A stretch of DNA of 64,000 nucleotides. Origin: Haliea sp. (lineage in GTDB: Bacteria; Pseudomonadota; Gammaproteobacteria; Pseudomonadales; Halieaceae). The DNA lies in NCBI GenBank assembly GCA_016704305.1, contig JADJAL010000002.1, positions 248,001 to 312,000 of the forward strand. The letters run 5' to 3'. Below, piece after piece: positions 1-8,609 of the stretch. Position numbers and translations under genes: made by a program. The notes beneath the pieces were generated by a model. The model ran no database searches. It was not told the DNA's origin and worked only from the letters and a program-made list of their open reading frames with translations. Within the stretch, counting starts at the first letter, position 1. The number at the start of each line of letters is the position of its first letter.

Positions 1-1290
1 GTGTGGGATGAAATTCACCTCGGATGAAAATCGCCCCGCGCCAAAATCGAACACTTTGAGCTCGCCCGTCTGGTGGTCAACTTTCTGCACGGCATTGAAG
101 CTGTAGGGCGTACCGTTTTCAATGATCGTGCTCAGCCAGGTGTAGCGATTCTCCCGCCCCGTGAACCGCGGGTTCCATGAGGGAAATTCCCCCGCGATTG
201 AACCCTCAACAAGCGCCTGGTGTTGCGCGCCCGAGGCCAGGTTCATCGTGAAGCGCGTGAAGCGCGCACCGTTGGCGAGGAACTTGAAATCGTCGCCGCG
301 CTCCGCGAAGACGTCCGCCAGACCGCCCATGACGTCCATGTTTTTGACACACAGGGCATCGACTGAAATGTTATCGCCGTGCTCGTGGGCATTGCCGATA
401 TGGAAGCCGAAGAACCCCTCGAATTCGTACTCGCGCACGAGCTTTCCGGTGGCCAGCTCCAGCACGACGACCTTGGTGTTCCTGCTGTTATCAAATTCGA
501 TGGACTCGAAAATACTGCGCGCTCCCAGCACGAATTTGAACGGCGTACGCATGAACGCGGGGCACAGGATGAATACGGCGTGGCGCTCGGTGATGGCGAA
601 GTCGTGGACCATTGAATAGTCGCCCACGTATTGCGAGACGTTGTCCACCATCGCGCCGCCCGGATCGATCCTGTAAAAATGCAATTTCGGTTTCGGCACG
701 CCGAACACGCCGAAGTTGTACAGCATCCCGGTGCGCGGATCGAGCCGGGGATGGGCGCTGAACGGCTGGGCGGCGGTGAGCGCGCCCTCATAGCGGTACT
801 CGCCCACGGTTTCCAGCGTTGCGGGGTCCAGCTCATAAGGCTTGCCGCCCTCCCACAGCGCCAATAGCTTGCCGCCGTGCAGGATGACGCTGGTGTTGGC
901 CGCATTGCCGGGCATGCGGAACATATTCTTCAGGATGCCACCCGGAATCTGCGTGCCAACGCCACGGTACAGAATCTTCTGCGCCGCCGTTTCGTTGACG
1001 AACTTGGGCGTGCGCACGTAACGGTTTTTGTAGTGAACGCGGCCGCCCTTGATCGTCACGGCACTGATCATGCCATCGCCATCAAACCAGTGGCCATACT
1101 GCTGCTCGCCAATCCTGTTGCGCCCGGGACAATTCATATACAGGGTGCCTTCGAGTCCCGCGGGAATCTCGCCGACGATGTTCTCGGGCTTTATCCAGTA
1201 CGACAGTTCATCAAACAGGGTCTCGTAGCCGTACAGTTCACAACCCGGGAGTACACGTGGTTTTTCAGGCAGTGCGAGTAAGGTAGTCAT
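1..1290 (-). CDS. Carotenoid oxygenase family protein, C-terminus beyond the window
   Basis: The frame is open from the ATG at 1290 to the window edge (430 codons), so the C-terminus is missing. The family comprises Fe(II) dioxygenases that cleave double bonds in carotenoids, apocarotenoids or stilbenes, with iron held by four histidines on a beta-propeller. Three expected histidine contexts are visible: FSAHPRLD, MVHDFAIT and FGFHIGNAHE. The N-terminal GTLYMNCPG and HWFDGDGM motifs are also typical. A purine-rich GGGGGAG lies just upstream of the start. The gene lies downstream of the sulfatase in the same direction, about 130 bases away, so it could be the last gene of the sugar operon, but its chemistry does not fit sugar catabolism. 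The substrate cannot be deduced. Confidence 0.85.
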   Translation of the reverse strand, partial: MTTLLALPEKPRVLPGCELYGYETLFDELSYWIKPENIVGEIPAGLEGTLYMNCPGRNRIGEQQYGHWFDGDGMISAVTIKGGRVHYKNRYVRTPKFVNETAAQKILYRGVGTQIPGGILKNMFRMPGNAANTSVILHGGKLLALWEGGKPYELDPATLETVGEYRYEGALTAAQPFSAHPRLDPRTGMLYNFGVFGVPKPKLHFYRIDPGGAMVDNVSQYVGDYSMVHDFAITERHAVFILCPAFMRTPFKFVLGARSIFESIEFDNSRNTKVVVLELATGKLVREYEFEGFFGFHIGNAHEHGDNISVDALCVKNMDVMGGLADVFAERGDDFKFLANGARFTRFTMNLASGAQHQALVEGSIAGEFPSWNPRFTGRENRYTWLSTIIENGTPYSFNAVQKVDHQTGELKVFDFGAGRFSSEVNFIPH

Positions 1291-1422
1291 CGATATTCTC
1301 CCCCGGCTTGGGTGTTATTGATTGCGTGGCCAGTATTGCGTTGAGTGGTGACCATACCGCGCATTCAATACACCAGCAAGCGAGAGGCGAGGGGCGAGCG
1401 CCGCCGCTGCATGTGGCACGGC

Positions 1423-3122
1423 CTACCGGTAATGGCTTTCAAGCTCTGTTGTTACCGCCTCCCACTTGTCGATCATCCTCTGCAGCCGATCCGGTTCCTT
1501 TTCGTTCAGGCTGCTCTCCTCGCTTCGGTCCGCGGCAAGGTTATAGAGTTCCCAGCGGTTTCCTTCCAGGGCCGCCGAGACAACCTTGTAGTCCCCCATG
1601 CGCAGCGCGCGGTTGCCGGCGTGGTTGAAGTAGAGGTACTCGCGGTCGATCGCCACGTCCTTCGCCAGCGCTGGCACCAGTGACTTGCCAGGCATAGGCG
1701 GCGCGCCTTCGACAGCCTCGGCAGTGCCGCCGGCCAGTGCAAGCAGCGTCGGCGCGAGGTCGATCACATGGCCGACGGCGTGGCGAATCTCGCCCTTCGC
1801 GGCGAGGCCCTGCGGCCAGTTCACGATCAACGGCGTGCTGATGCCCCCCTCATGCACCCAAATCTTGTGCCGGCGAAAGGGCGTATTGGAAACGCTGCTC
1901 CAGCCCGGCCCAATGCCGAGGTGCGTCGCGGAGGATCCCATTGGCGCGGTCTTATCGTGGCCCGCTCCGCGAACCATGATTTCAGCGCTGGCACCGTTGT
2001 CGGAAAGAAAGAGCACGATCGTGTTCTTAAGCGCGTTCATCGCGCGGACCTGCTCGAGAATTCGCCCTATCTCGCGGTCCATGCGATCGATCATCGCCGC
2101 GTGGATCGCGAACTTCTCGGCCTGGAACGCCTTTTTGTTCGTCGGTGAGAGACGCCCAAGGCAAAGCCTGGCGCAGCTCGCCCGGGCCGAGAATCTCCAG
2201 GTCCGCCTCTGAGCCGCTGGGCGCGATGATCTGCGGTTCAAGCTTCGAGAGCGGGCCCGTCGTGATGCCCAGTTGTTTCTGCCGGTCGAAACGCTGTGCC
2301 CGAATGACATCCCAGCCGCTCTTGTAGCGGTCACGGTAGATGGCGATATCCTCCGGCAGCGCCTGGAGCGGAAAGTGCGGCGCGTTAAACGCGACGTAGA
2401 GAAAGAAGGGGCGGCAGCGTGCTTCCCGGCGTGTTCCTTCAGGAAGCTGATCGCGTGGTCAGCGATAGCGATCGTGCTGTAAAGCCGGCATTGGGGTCTA
2501 CCGGTGGCAATGGTTTGTCATCCAGAAAGTGAATCCTGGGCGAAAAGTATCGCCCGCCATCCGCGAGGTGATACGAGCGCGCGAAACCTCCGTCGGCCAC
2601 TACGCGTGGGGCGTTGCCCAAGTGCCACTTGCCGCTGTGGTAACTCCGGTATCCCAGCTGCGACAAACGGTGCGGCAGCAGTTTCACCCAGCTGGGAAAG
2701 CTGCCCTTCTGCGGATCCATGCCGATCTGCTGCGGGTAGTAACCGGCCATGATCGCTCCCCGCGTCGGCCAGCAGCGCGCGGTGTTGTAAAACGAGGTAA
2801 ACCGCACGCCGCCGGCAGCGAGCTTGTCGAGATTCGGCGTGTCGATTTCGCCGCCGTAGGAGCCGATATCGGAGTAGCCCAGGTCGTCGGCGAGGATCAG
2901 GAGGATGTTGGGTTGGGGAGGGCTGGATTGCCCGAAAGCGAGGAGAGGCATGAGCAGTGCGAGCAGGCAGAGCAGTTGAAGCAGGTTGCATGCCAGCGCG
3001 CGGCCAGCAGCACAGGCCCGCGGGTGATTAATGCGGCAGCTCAGCACCGAACCGATCAGGTCGTGCTGATCAAGCGGAGCGCCAGTCATTTCAGCCTGGC
3101 GTGTTGAATCTGGTTCGCGCAT
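1423..3122 (-). pseudogene. Sulfatase (formylglycine type), interrupted by frameshifts
   Basis: The protein has a hydrophobic signal segment (about residues 45-65), then PNILLILADDLG with the metal-binding aspartates (79-80) and the formylglycine motif CWPTR (Cys117), matching C-x-P-x-R. The middle (PFFLYVAFNAPHFPL) and the C-terminal half (DNGASAE, then HDKTAPMG) continue in other frames. There are shifts near 2470, near 2415 at a C-run, and near 2132 at AAAAA, where one A is in excess. Joined, the product is a normal-length S1-family sulfatase, so the shifts may be assembly errors rather than decay. The ATG at 3122 is 3 bases past the FAH gene stop, which suggests translational coupling. 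Its position at the end of the deoxy-sugar operon suggests desulfation of a sulfated fucose or fucan; this is an inference. S1 sulfatases need a maturase, which is not seen here. Confidence 0.8.
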
Positions 3123-3125
3123 TCC

Positions 3126-3977
3126 TCAACGGCTTCCCTCACCGACAACCACCTGATGTTGCTCCCCCAGGCCAGTAATCCCGAGTCGCATGCGATCACC
3201 CACCTCAAGGTACTTCGGCGGCTTCTGTCCCAGGCCGACGCCGGGCGGCGTACCCGTTGCAATCACGTCGCCAGGTTGCAGGCTCATGAACTGGCTGAGA
3301 TAGCTCAAGATAAATGCGGGACTGAATATCATGGTGCGGGTATTGCCATCCTGATAGCGGTGCCCGTTAACTTCCAGCCAGATAGACAGCTGCCCTATAT
3401 CCGCGATTTCATCCGGTGTCACCAGCCAGGGGCCCAGCGGCCCGAAGCTGTCGCAGCCCTTGCCCTTGTCCCACTGCCCGTTGCGCTCCAACTGGAAGTG
3501 CCGTTCAGACACATCATTGATCACGCAGTAGCCCGCCACGTGCGCGAGTGCATCCGCCTCGTTGATGTACACGCCGCCTTTGCCGATCACGATCCCCAGT
3601 TCCACTTCCCAGTCGAGCTTGGTGGAACCGCGTGGTTTGATCACGGGATCATTGGGGCCGCACACCGCGCTGGTCCATTTGTTAAACACCACCGGTTCGT
3701 CCGGGACGGGTGCGCCCGTTTCATGTGCATGGTCTTCATAGTTGAGGCCAATACAAATGAACTTGCCGATGTCGGCAACGCAGGGCCCGATCCGTTCCTC
3801 TGGCGCAAGCAGCGGAAGCGACTCAACATCGACCCTGGCAATCGCCGCCAGTCCCTCGGGCGTGAGTGTTTCTCCGCTAATGTCACTCACCACGGAGGAA
3901 AGATCTCTCGCCCTCCCCTGGTGGTCAAGAATGGCCGGCTTTTCACAGCCTGGTTCCCCTACGCGCAATAACTTCAT
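3126..3977 (-). CDS. Fumarylacetoacetate hydrolase-family protein, probable 2,4-diketo-3-deoxy-L-fuconate hydrolase
   Basis: The 283 residues have the FAH fold signature: the Glu/Asp metal ligands in LDWEVELGIVIG, a second ligand region in YCVINDVSERHFQ, and the GDVIATGTPPGVG loop. In the oxidative L-fucose pathway of Xanthomonas and Burkholderia, an enzyme of this family hydrolyses 2,4-diketo-3-deoxy-L-fuconate to pyruvate and lactate. The same family includes ureidoglycolate lyase and acylpyruvases, so the assignment rests on the neighbours: SDR dehydrogenase, lactonase, aldo/keto reductase and acid dehydratase lie directly upstream in one transcriptional direction. The gap to the SDR is about 38 bases. 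The cytosolic enzyme is intact. Confidence 0.85.
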   Translation of the reverse strand: MKLLRVGEPGCEKPAILDHQGRARDLSSVVSDISGETLTPEGLAAIARVDVESLPLLAPEERIGPCVADIGKFICIGLNYEDHAHETGAPVPDEPVVFNKWTSAVCGPNDPVIKPRGSTKLDWEVELGIVIGKGGVYINEADALAHVAGYCVINDVSERHFQLERNGQWDKGKGCDSFGPLGPWLVTPDEIADIGQLSIWLEVNGHRYQDGNTRTMIFSPAFILSYLSQFMSLQPGDVIATGTPPGVGLGQKPPKYLEVGDRMRLGITGLGEQHQVVVGEGSR

Positions 3978-4015
3978 GTGATGATCCGCTGTCGTTTATT
4001 GTTGGTGAGAATGGT

Positions 4016-4756
4016 TCAACCGTTGCTCCAGCCGCCGTCGATGACATGGGCATGGCCGGTGGTATAACTGGATTCATCGCTCGCCAGATACACGGCCAGG
4101 CTGGCGATCTCCTGGGGCAGGCCGATGCGCCCCAGGGGCTGCCTGGCGACGAATTCCCTGCGCGCCTTTTCGTAATCGCCCGTGGACTTGAGCCGTTGTT
4201 CCAACGACGGTGACTCGACAGTGCCGGGGCATATCGCGTTGCAGCGAATACCCTGGGTGATGTAATCGGCGGCCACGGATTTTGTCAAACCGATGACGGC
4301 TGCCTTGGTGGCGCCGTAAACGCATCGCCCCGGCGCGCCGATGATGGAACTGGCGACGGAGGACATGTTGATGATCGATCCGCCACCACTCGCGATCATC
4401 GCGGGCAAAAATGCTCTGATAGTGCGATACATGGATTTGACGTTGAGGTCGAAGGAAAAATCCCAGTCGTCCTCGGTGCAATCGAGCAGGGCGCCGGCGT
4501 GCACGAATCCGGCGCAGTTGAACAACACATCGATTGCGCCGCGCTCGCGGGCAAAAGCCTGCACGGCACCGGAGTCCGTCACGTCAAGCCGCGCGGTTTG
4601 AATGGAAGGCACCTCGGTTAACAAGGAATCCAGCGCCTGCGCTGAGATATCCGTCGCCCAGACAAGTGCGCCTTCCGCCGCGAACGCCATGGCCGTGGCC
4701 CTGCCTATGCCAGCGCCGGCGGCTGTTACTACACACGTCTTGTTTTGCAATCGCAT
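4016..4756 (-). CDS. SDR family oxidoreductase, probable 2-keto-3-deoxy-L-fuconate dehydrogenase
   Basis: This is a classical short-chain dehydrogenase with the Rossmann motif TAAGAGIGRA near the N-terminus, the NCAG structural motif, the catalytic Ser in MSSVASS and the YGATK catalytic Tyr/Lys pair. It ends in VIDGGWSNG, as sugar-acid dehydrogenases commonly do. I chose the ATG at 4756 (MRLQNKTC), which matches the family's usual start. An in-frame ATG at 4786 would add ten residues and lies 9 bases after the preceding stop. The proposed reaction is NAD-dependent oxidation of 2-keto-3-deoxy-L-fuconate at C4, inferred from context. Related SDRs act on rhamnonate and other 2-keto-3-deoxy acids. 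Confidence 0.82.
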   Translation of the reverse strand: MRLQNKTCVVTAAGAGIGRATAMAFAAEGALVWATDISAQALDSLLTEVPSIQTARLDVTDSGAVQAFARERGAIDVLFNCAGFVHAGALLDCTEDDWDFSFDLNVKSMYRTIRAFLPAMIASGGGSIINMSSVASSIIGAPGRCVYGATKAAVIGLTKSVAADYITQGIRCNAICPGTVESPSLEQRLKSTGDYEKARREFVARQPLGRIGLPQEIASLAVYLASDESSYTTGHAHVIDGGWSNG

Positions 4757-4795
4757 GGTCTGTCGAATCCACTCCAATGGCACCATCGGTGCATG

Positions 4796-5626
4796 CTAAT
4801 CCAGTCCGTAAAAGTCCTTGGCGGTAGCGCCAAAGATCGCCTCTTGATCAACTGAACCGAGGTGCTGCAACAGGCGCTCGGATTGTTGCACCCAATCGCC
4901 ATAGCGACTCGCGAGCGTCAGCACCGGCCAGTCGCTGCCCCACATGAGCCGCTGCGCGCCGAAGCACGCCAGCAGGTGCTCGACATAGGGCCGCAGCGCA
5001 TCGTCATCGGTGCGCGCTCCGGCCTCGGTGAGCAAACCCGACAACTTGCAGTAACAGTTCGTGCTGGCCGCCAGCGCGACCATGTCGTCGGCCCACGGCT
5101 GCCAACTGGCACTCGCGATAGCCGGCTTGGCAGCGTGGTCGATGACACACGCAAGGCGTGGGTGCCGATCCAGCAGCCGCCGCAGGTTCTTAAGGTGCGC
5201 AGGAAGCACCAGCGCATCGAAGCGCAGGTTGGATGCAATCAATTGCTCGAAGACCGGCATGAGGTGGTCGCGCAGCATCCAGTCGGGATCGGCGATGTCC
5301 TGGATCATCGGGCGCACGCCGAGCAGGGAGTCGTTTTCCCGCAGGCGGCGAAGGTCGTCGAGCGCCGTCGTGGGGTCGTCCATATCCACCCAGCCGACGA
5401 CGCCCGCGATGAACGCCTGCTTGCCTGCCAGCGACAACAGGTACTCTGTTTCGGCGACGCTCGCTGCGGCCTGGACCAGTATCGTGCGCTGCACACCGGC
5501 AGCCTGCAGCATTGGCTGCAGGTCAGGCGGCAGAAAATCCCGGTACAGCGTATCCAGGGCAGGCGTCAGCCAGTGATAGTCGCCGCGCTGCAGGCTCCAG
5601 AAATGTTGGTGGCTGTCGATGCGCAT
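4796..5626 (-). CDS. Amidohydrolase family protein, probable L-fucono-1,5-lactonase
   Basis: This is a 276-residue member of the amidohydrolase-2/COG3618 group, which hydrolyses sugar lactones. The N-terminus MRIDSHQHFW carries the first metal-site HxH. Later come VIDHAAKP and the C-terminal MWGSDWPVL with the conserved Asp. The start is set at the ATG at 5626 because it gives the canonical N-terminus, has a GGGAGG ribosome site, and sits 1 base after the aldo/keto reductase stop. In the L-fucose pathway the lactone formed by the dehydrogenase is opened to L-fuconate by this family. Other lactonases of COG3618 act on galactonolactone or pyrone dicarboxylate, so the substrate is contextual. 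Confidence 0.85.
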   Translation of the reverse strand: MRIDSHQHFWSLQRGDYHWLTPALDTLYRDFLPPDLQPMLQAAGVQRTILVQAAASVAETEYLLSLAGKQAFIAGVVGWVDMDDPTTALDDLRRLRENDSLLGVRPMIQDIADPDWMLRDHLMPVFEQLIASNLRFDALVLPAHLKNLRRLLDRHPRLACVIDHAAKPAIASASWQPWADDMVALAASTNCYCKLSGLLTEAGARTDDDALRPYVEHLLACFGAQRLMWGSDWPVLTLASRYGDWVQQSERLLQHLGSVDQEAIFGATAKDFYGLD

Positions 5627-5627
5627 A

Positions 5628-6647
5628 TCACAGGCCTCCCGGCAGCGGCGCTTGCGCATGCACGAGACCGTGGCTGCGCAGGTCGCGCCAGAAATCGACG
5701 GGGATGTGCGTGTTGATCAGCGCCATGGTTTGCGCGATCTGTTTCGTGTTTGCCGCGCCGGGAATCACGCTGGCTACCGCCGGGTGCGCCAGCGGAAATT
5801 GCAGCGCGGCGGCAGCGAGCGGAAAGCGGTAGCGGTCGCACAAGGCTTCCAGTTGCTTCACCTTGTCAATGACGCGCTGCGGCGCCGGTGCGTAATTGTA
5901 GTAAAGCGTCCCACCCGCCTTGGTGCCGGAGGCCAGGATGCCGGAATTGTAGGGACCACCGATGATCACGGAACAATTGCGCTGCAAACATTTGGGGAGA
6001 AAGGAATCCAGCGCCGCCTGCTCCAGCAGCGTGTAGCGACCGGCCAGCAGGAAGCAATCCCAATCTCCAAACTCAAGCGCGGCCTCGCACACCTCGAATT
6101 CATTGACGCCGAGGCCAATGGCCTGCACCCGTCCCTGGTCACGCAACTCGCGCATCGCGCGGTAACCGCCGGACATGGCAACCGGGAAGAGCTCGTCATT
6201 GTGGGCGCCGTGAGTAGCCCTGCCGATATCGTGCATCAGGAGGATATCGATGCGCGCGAGCCCGAGGCGCTGCAGGCTGTCCTCGAAGGAGCGCATGACG
6301 CCATCGTAGCTGTAGTCGTAGTGAATATCGAAAGGCATCGGCGAGTAAAAGCCGTGCCTCTCATACGAGTACGTCGCTGGCTTGAGCAGACGCCCGACCT
6401 TGCTTGACAGGATATAGCCGCGACCCCGGCGCTGGCGCAGGTTGTCGCCGAGACGGCGCTCGCTCAAGCCCTGGCCGTAATGCGGCGCCGTGTCGTAGTA
6501 GCGAAATCCGCTGTTCCACGCGAGCTCCAGCATCGCCTGCGCCTGCTCCTCGCTCATCGGCTGATAGAGATTGCCGAGCGGGCCGGTGCCAAAGCCATAT
6601 TCCGGCAGGCGCAGCGTTGTCGATCCGAGCGGTCGCGTCCTGATCAC
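5628..6647 (-). CDS. Aldo/keto reductase, probable L-fucose (D-threo-aldose) 1-dehydrogenase
   Basis: This is a TIM-barrel aldo/keto reductase of 339 residues. The N-terminal GFGTGPLGNLY and YDTAPHYGQGLSE contain the catalytic Asp and Tyr, LSSKVGR the catalytic Lys, and LLMHDIG the His. The sequence resembles the pseudomonad D-threo-aldose/L-fucose dehydrogenase branch, which oxidises the C1 hydroxyl to a lactone with NAD(P). The start is GTG at 6647, preceded by an AGGGG site and only 4 bases after the UxaA stop. Tight packing with the dehydratase and lactonase supports one operon. The substrate could also be L-galactose or D-arabinose. Confidence 0.83.
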   Translation of the reverse strand: MIRTRPLGSTTLRLPEYGFGTGPLGNLYQPMSEEQAQAMLELAWNSGFRYYDTAPHYGQGLSERRLGDNLRQRRGRGYILSSKVGRLLKPATYSYERHGFYSPMPFDIHYDYSYDGVMRSFEDSLQRLGLARIDILLMHDIGRATHGAHNDELFPVAMSGGYRAMRELRDQGRVQAIGLGVNEFEVCEAALEFGDWDCFLLAGRYTLLEQAALDSFLPKCLQRNCSVIIGGPYNSGILASGTKAGGTLYYNYAPAPQRVIDKVKQLEALCDRYRFPLAAAALQFPLAHPAVASVIPGAANTKQIAQTMALINTHIPVDFWRDLRSHGLVHAQAPLPGGL

Positions 6648-6651
6648 GCCC

Positions 6652-7851
6652 CTATCCCTTCACAGTCACGGGCAGGCAAGCGGGGCCAATCGGTTCAAAC
6701 TGCTTGTAGGTCAGGATGAACTCCCGGTGCCCGAGTTGCTCCGAGACCGTGGGCGCGCCGCTGGCCACAGCGAGTACCAAACGGTAGATCTCATCGCCAA
6801 CCTGCGCAGGTGTGGCCTCGCCCGCCAGTATCCTGCCCGCGTTGATATCCATGTCCTCGGACAGCTTGCGGTAGGTCTCCGGGTTCGCGCAGATCTTGAT
6901 CACCGGGGAAATCGCGGAACCGACGACCGACCCGCGGCCGGTGGTGAACAGCGTAATGTGGGCGCCGCACGCGATCAGTTCCACGATTTCCGCGTTGTCC
7001 GAAATATTGGGAAAGCCGAACAGCGGCTCGCCGTCAGGCACCACGTCGAGCAGGTACAGGCCGCCACGCGGTGGCTGGTCGCCCGGTTTGAGCAGCCCGG
7101 AAATTCTGGAATCGCCTGACTTGCAGTAGGCGCCCATGGATTTTTCTTCCTGGGTCGTCAGTCCGCCTTCTGCGTTGCCCGGCGCAAAACTGCCGTAGCC
7201 CAGTACCTCGTAGTAGCGGGCGGCTTTCTCGACGCTGGCCTTCAACTCGTCCGCCAGTTCCGGCGTGGCGGCGCGCGTGGCCATCACGTCTTCACAGCCG
7301 ATCAGTTCGCCGGTCTCCTCGAAGATGCAGGCGGCGCCCTCCTCGACCAGCCGGTCGAAGGCGCGGCCGGCGGCCGGGTTGCCGGAGAGCCCGCTGGTGC
7401 CGTCCGAGCCGCCGCAGACGGTGCCGATGACCAGTTCCGTCAGCGCGATCCCTGTGCGCGGCTGCTGCGCAAGGCTTTGCTGCAGCCTCGCTACCGCGTC
7501 CACCCCGCGCGCGATCGTACTGCGGGTACCGCCGTGCTCCTGGATGACCAGGGTTTCCACCGGCCTGCCGCTGCCGCGAATAGCGTCGGCCAGCTCCTCG
7601 CGGTTGAATCCTTCACACCCCAACGACAACAACACCGCGCCGCCGACATTGGGATGCGTGCACACCGCGCGCATGATCCTGTACGCGTAGTCATTCGGAT
7701 AACAACCCGGGAAACCGATCAGGTGCACGTTCGCGCTGCCGCTCTGGTCGACGATGAGGCGGGCCACATGGTGCGCGCACTCGACGAGGTAGGCGACGAC
7801 GATAACGTTGCGGATGCCCTTGCGCCCGTCCTGTCGCAACCAGCCTTTCAA
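6652..7851 (-). CDS. UxaA-family hydrolyase large subunit, probable sugar-acid (L-fuconate) dehydratase
   Basis: The 399-residue protein matches the C-terminal catalytic part of altronate/galactarate dehydratases. These Fe(II)- or Fe-S-dependent enzymes remove water from sugar acids to give 2-keto-3-deoxy acids. Visible family landmarks are GRKGIRN at the start, GFPGCYPND, LSLGCEGFN, GTVCGGSDGTSG and TFTTGRGS-like LFTTGRGSVVGSA. The N-terminal SAF domain of the fused enzymes is absent and is encoded by the next upstream gene with a 4-base ATGA overlap, so the pair forms a split enzyme. In better-known L-fucose clusters the dehydratase belongs to the enolase superfamily, so this looks like non-orthologous replacement. 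Confidence 0.85.
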   Translation of the reverse strand: MKGWLRQDGRKGIRNVIVVAYLVECAHHVARLIVDQSGSANVHLIGFPGCYPNDYAYRIMRAVCTHPNVGGAVLLSLGCEGFNREELADAIRGSGRPVETLVIQEHGGTRSTIARGVDAVARLQQSLAQQPRTGIALTELVIGTVCGGSDGTSGLSGNPAAGRAFDRLVEEGAACIFEETGELIGCEDVMATRAATPELADELKASVEKAARYYEVLGYGSFAPGNAEGGLTTQEEKSMGAYCKSGDSRISGLLKPGDQPPRGGLYLLDVVPDGEPLFGFPNISDNAEIVELIACGAHITLFTTGRGSVVGSAISPVIKICANPETYRKLSEDMDINAGRILAGEATPAQVGDEIYRLVLAVASGAPTVSEQLGHREFILTYKQFEPIGPACLPVTVKG

Positions 7852-8165
7852 TGGTGACTCGCGGTAGCGGCCAGCGCGCGTTTGCCGCCGCGCGCGTGGC
7901 TGGCTATATAGTCGCTGCGCATATTGTGCAGGTGCACGTGCTCGCCGCGCGCGACATCACGCAACGCCGAACCGATGGGGACGCCGTATTTGATAATGGG
8001 CTGGCCGCCTACTATCGCGTTGCGCGCAATTTTATGGCCCACGGCAACGGCGTCAGGCACCAGCATGTCGCCATCGGCTGTCACAAGCCATTCATTGCCC
8101 CCAAGGGATTGGCAGACCACGTAAACATTGTCTGCCGGGTGTAACAGAAGGATGCGTTTATCCAT
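7848..8165 (-). CDS. SAF-domain small subunit of UxaA-type dehydratase
   Basis: This is a 105-residue protein beginning MDKRILLLHPADNV. It contains the compact SAF fold with VAVGHKIARNAI and a central IIKYGVPIGSA motif, as in the N-terminal domain of altronate dehydratase. In that family this domain is proposed to contribute to substrate or regulatory binding. The start at 8165 is chosen over longer upstream starts because it begins exactly at the domain edge. The last bases overlap the start of the catalytic subunit. It is the first gene of the leftward deoxy-sugar operon. Confidence 0.85.
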   Translation of the reverse strand: MDKRILLLHPADNVYVVCQSLGGNEWLVTADGDMLVPDAVAVGHKIARNAIVGGQPIIKYGVPIGSALRDVARGEHVHLHNMRSDYIASHARGGKRALAATASHH

Positions 8166-8609
8166 CAGCGGCTTCCCTGGTATTCGTTGTATCCGTCTAC
8201 TCCAAACGCCCGCACCAGCGCAAAGCAGGACAGCGGTGCGGCGTGGAATTTTTTTGGTCAAGACAGTATCTTCCGGTCGATTGCGACAACAGCGCCGGCG
8301 GCTCTGAAATCCGGGGTTATCCTGACAGCATGGATCGCGAGCTGCAAGCATGCGCGCGACGCAACAGACCATTGCATTCTGGCAGCGGCCAGCAGCAAGG
8401 CGTGATTGGGTAGGCCATGCTTTTGATCAAGCAGCGCTGAATTGCATTAGACAAAAAACCGGATGCTACTACACTCAATGAGCTTGTTACCCGAAACGCA
8501 CTTGAGGGATTTGACAATGCTCGATATCAAAGCCTGCACGCTGAACCTCGCACAAAACCAAAAGACATTACCGCCTCTACTGACGCCAAAAAGGAAACCG
8601 GGGTTCCTG
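8166..8609. other. Intergenic region between the sugar operon and the PEP-CTERM-like gene
   Basis: About 440 bases separate two divergently transcribed genes, so it should hold both promoters. I see no convincing operator palindrome and no regulator gene. The open frame that extends upstream of 8610 on the plus strand is probably untranslated. Confidence 0.4.
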
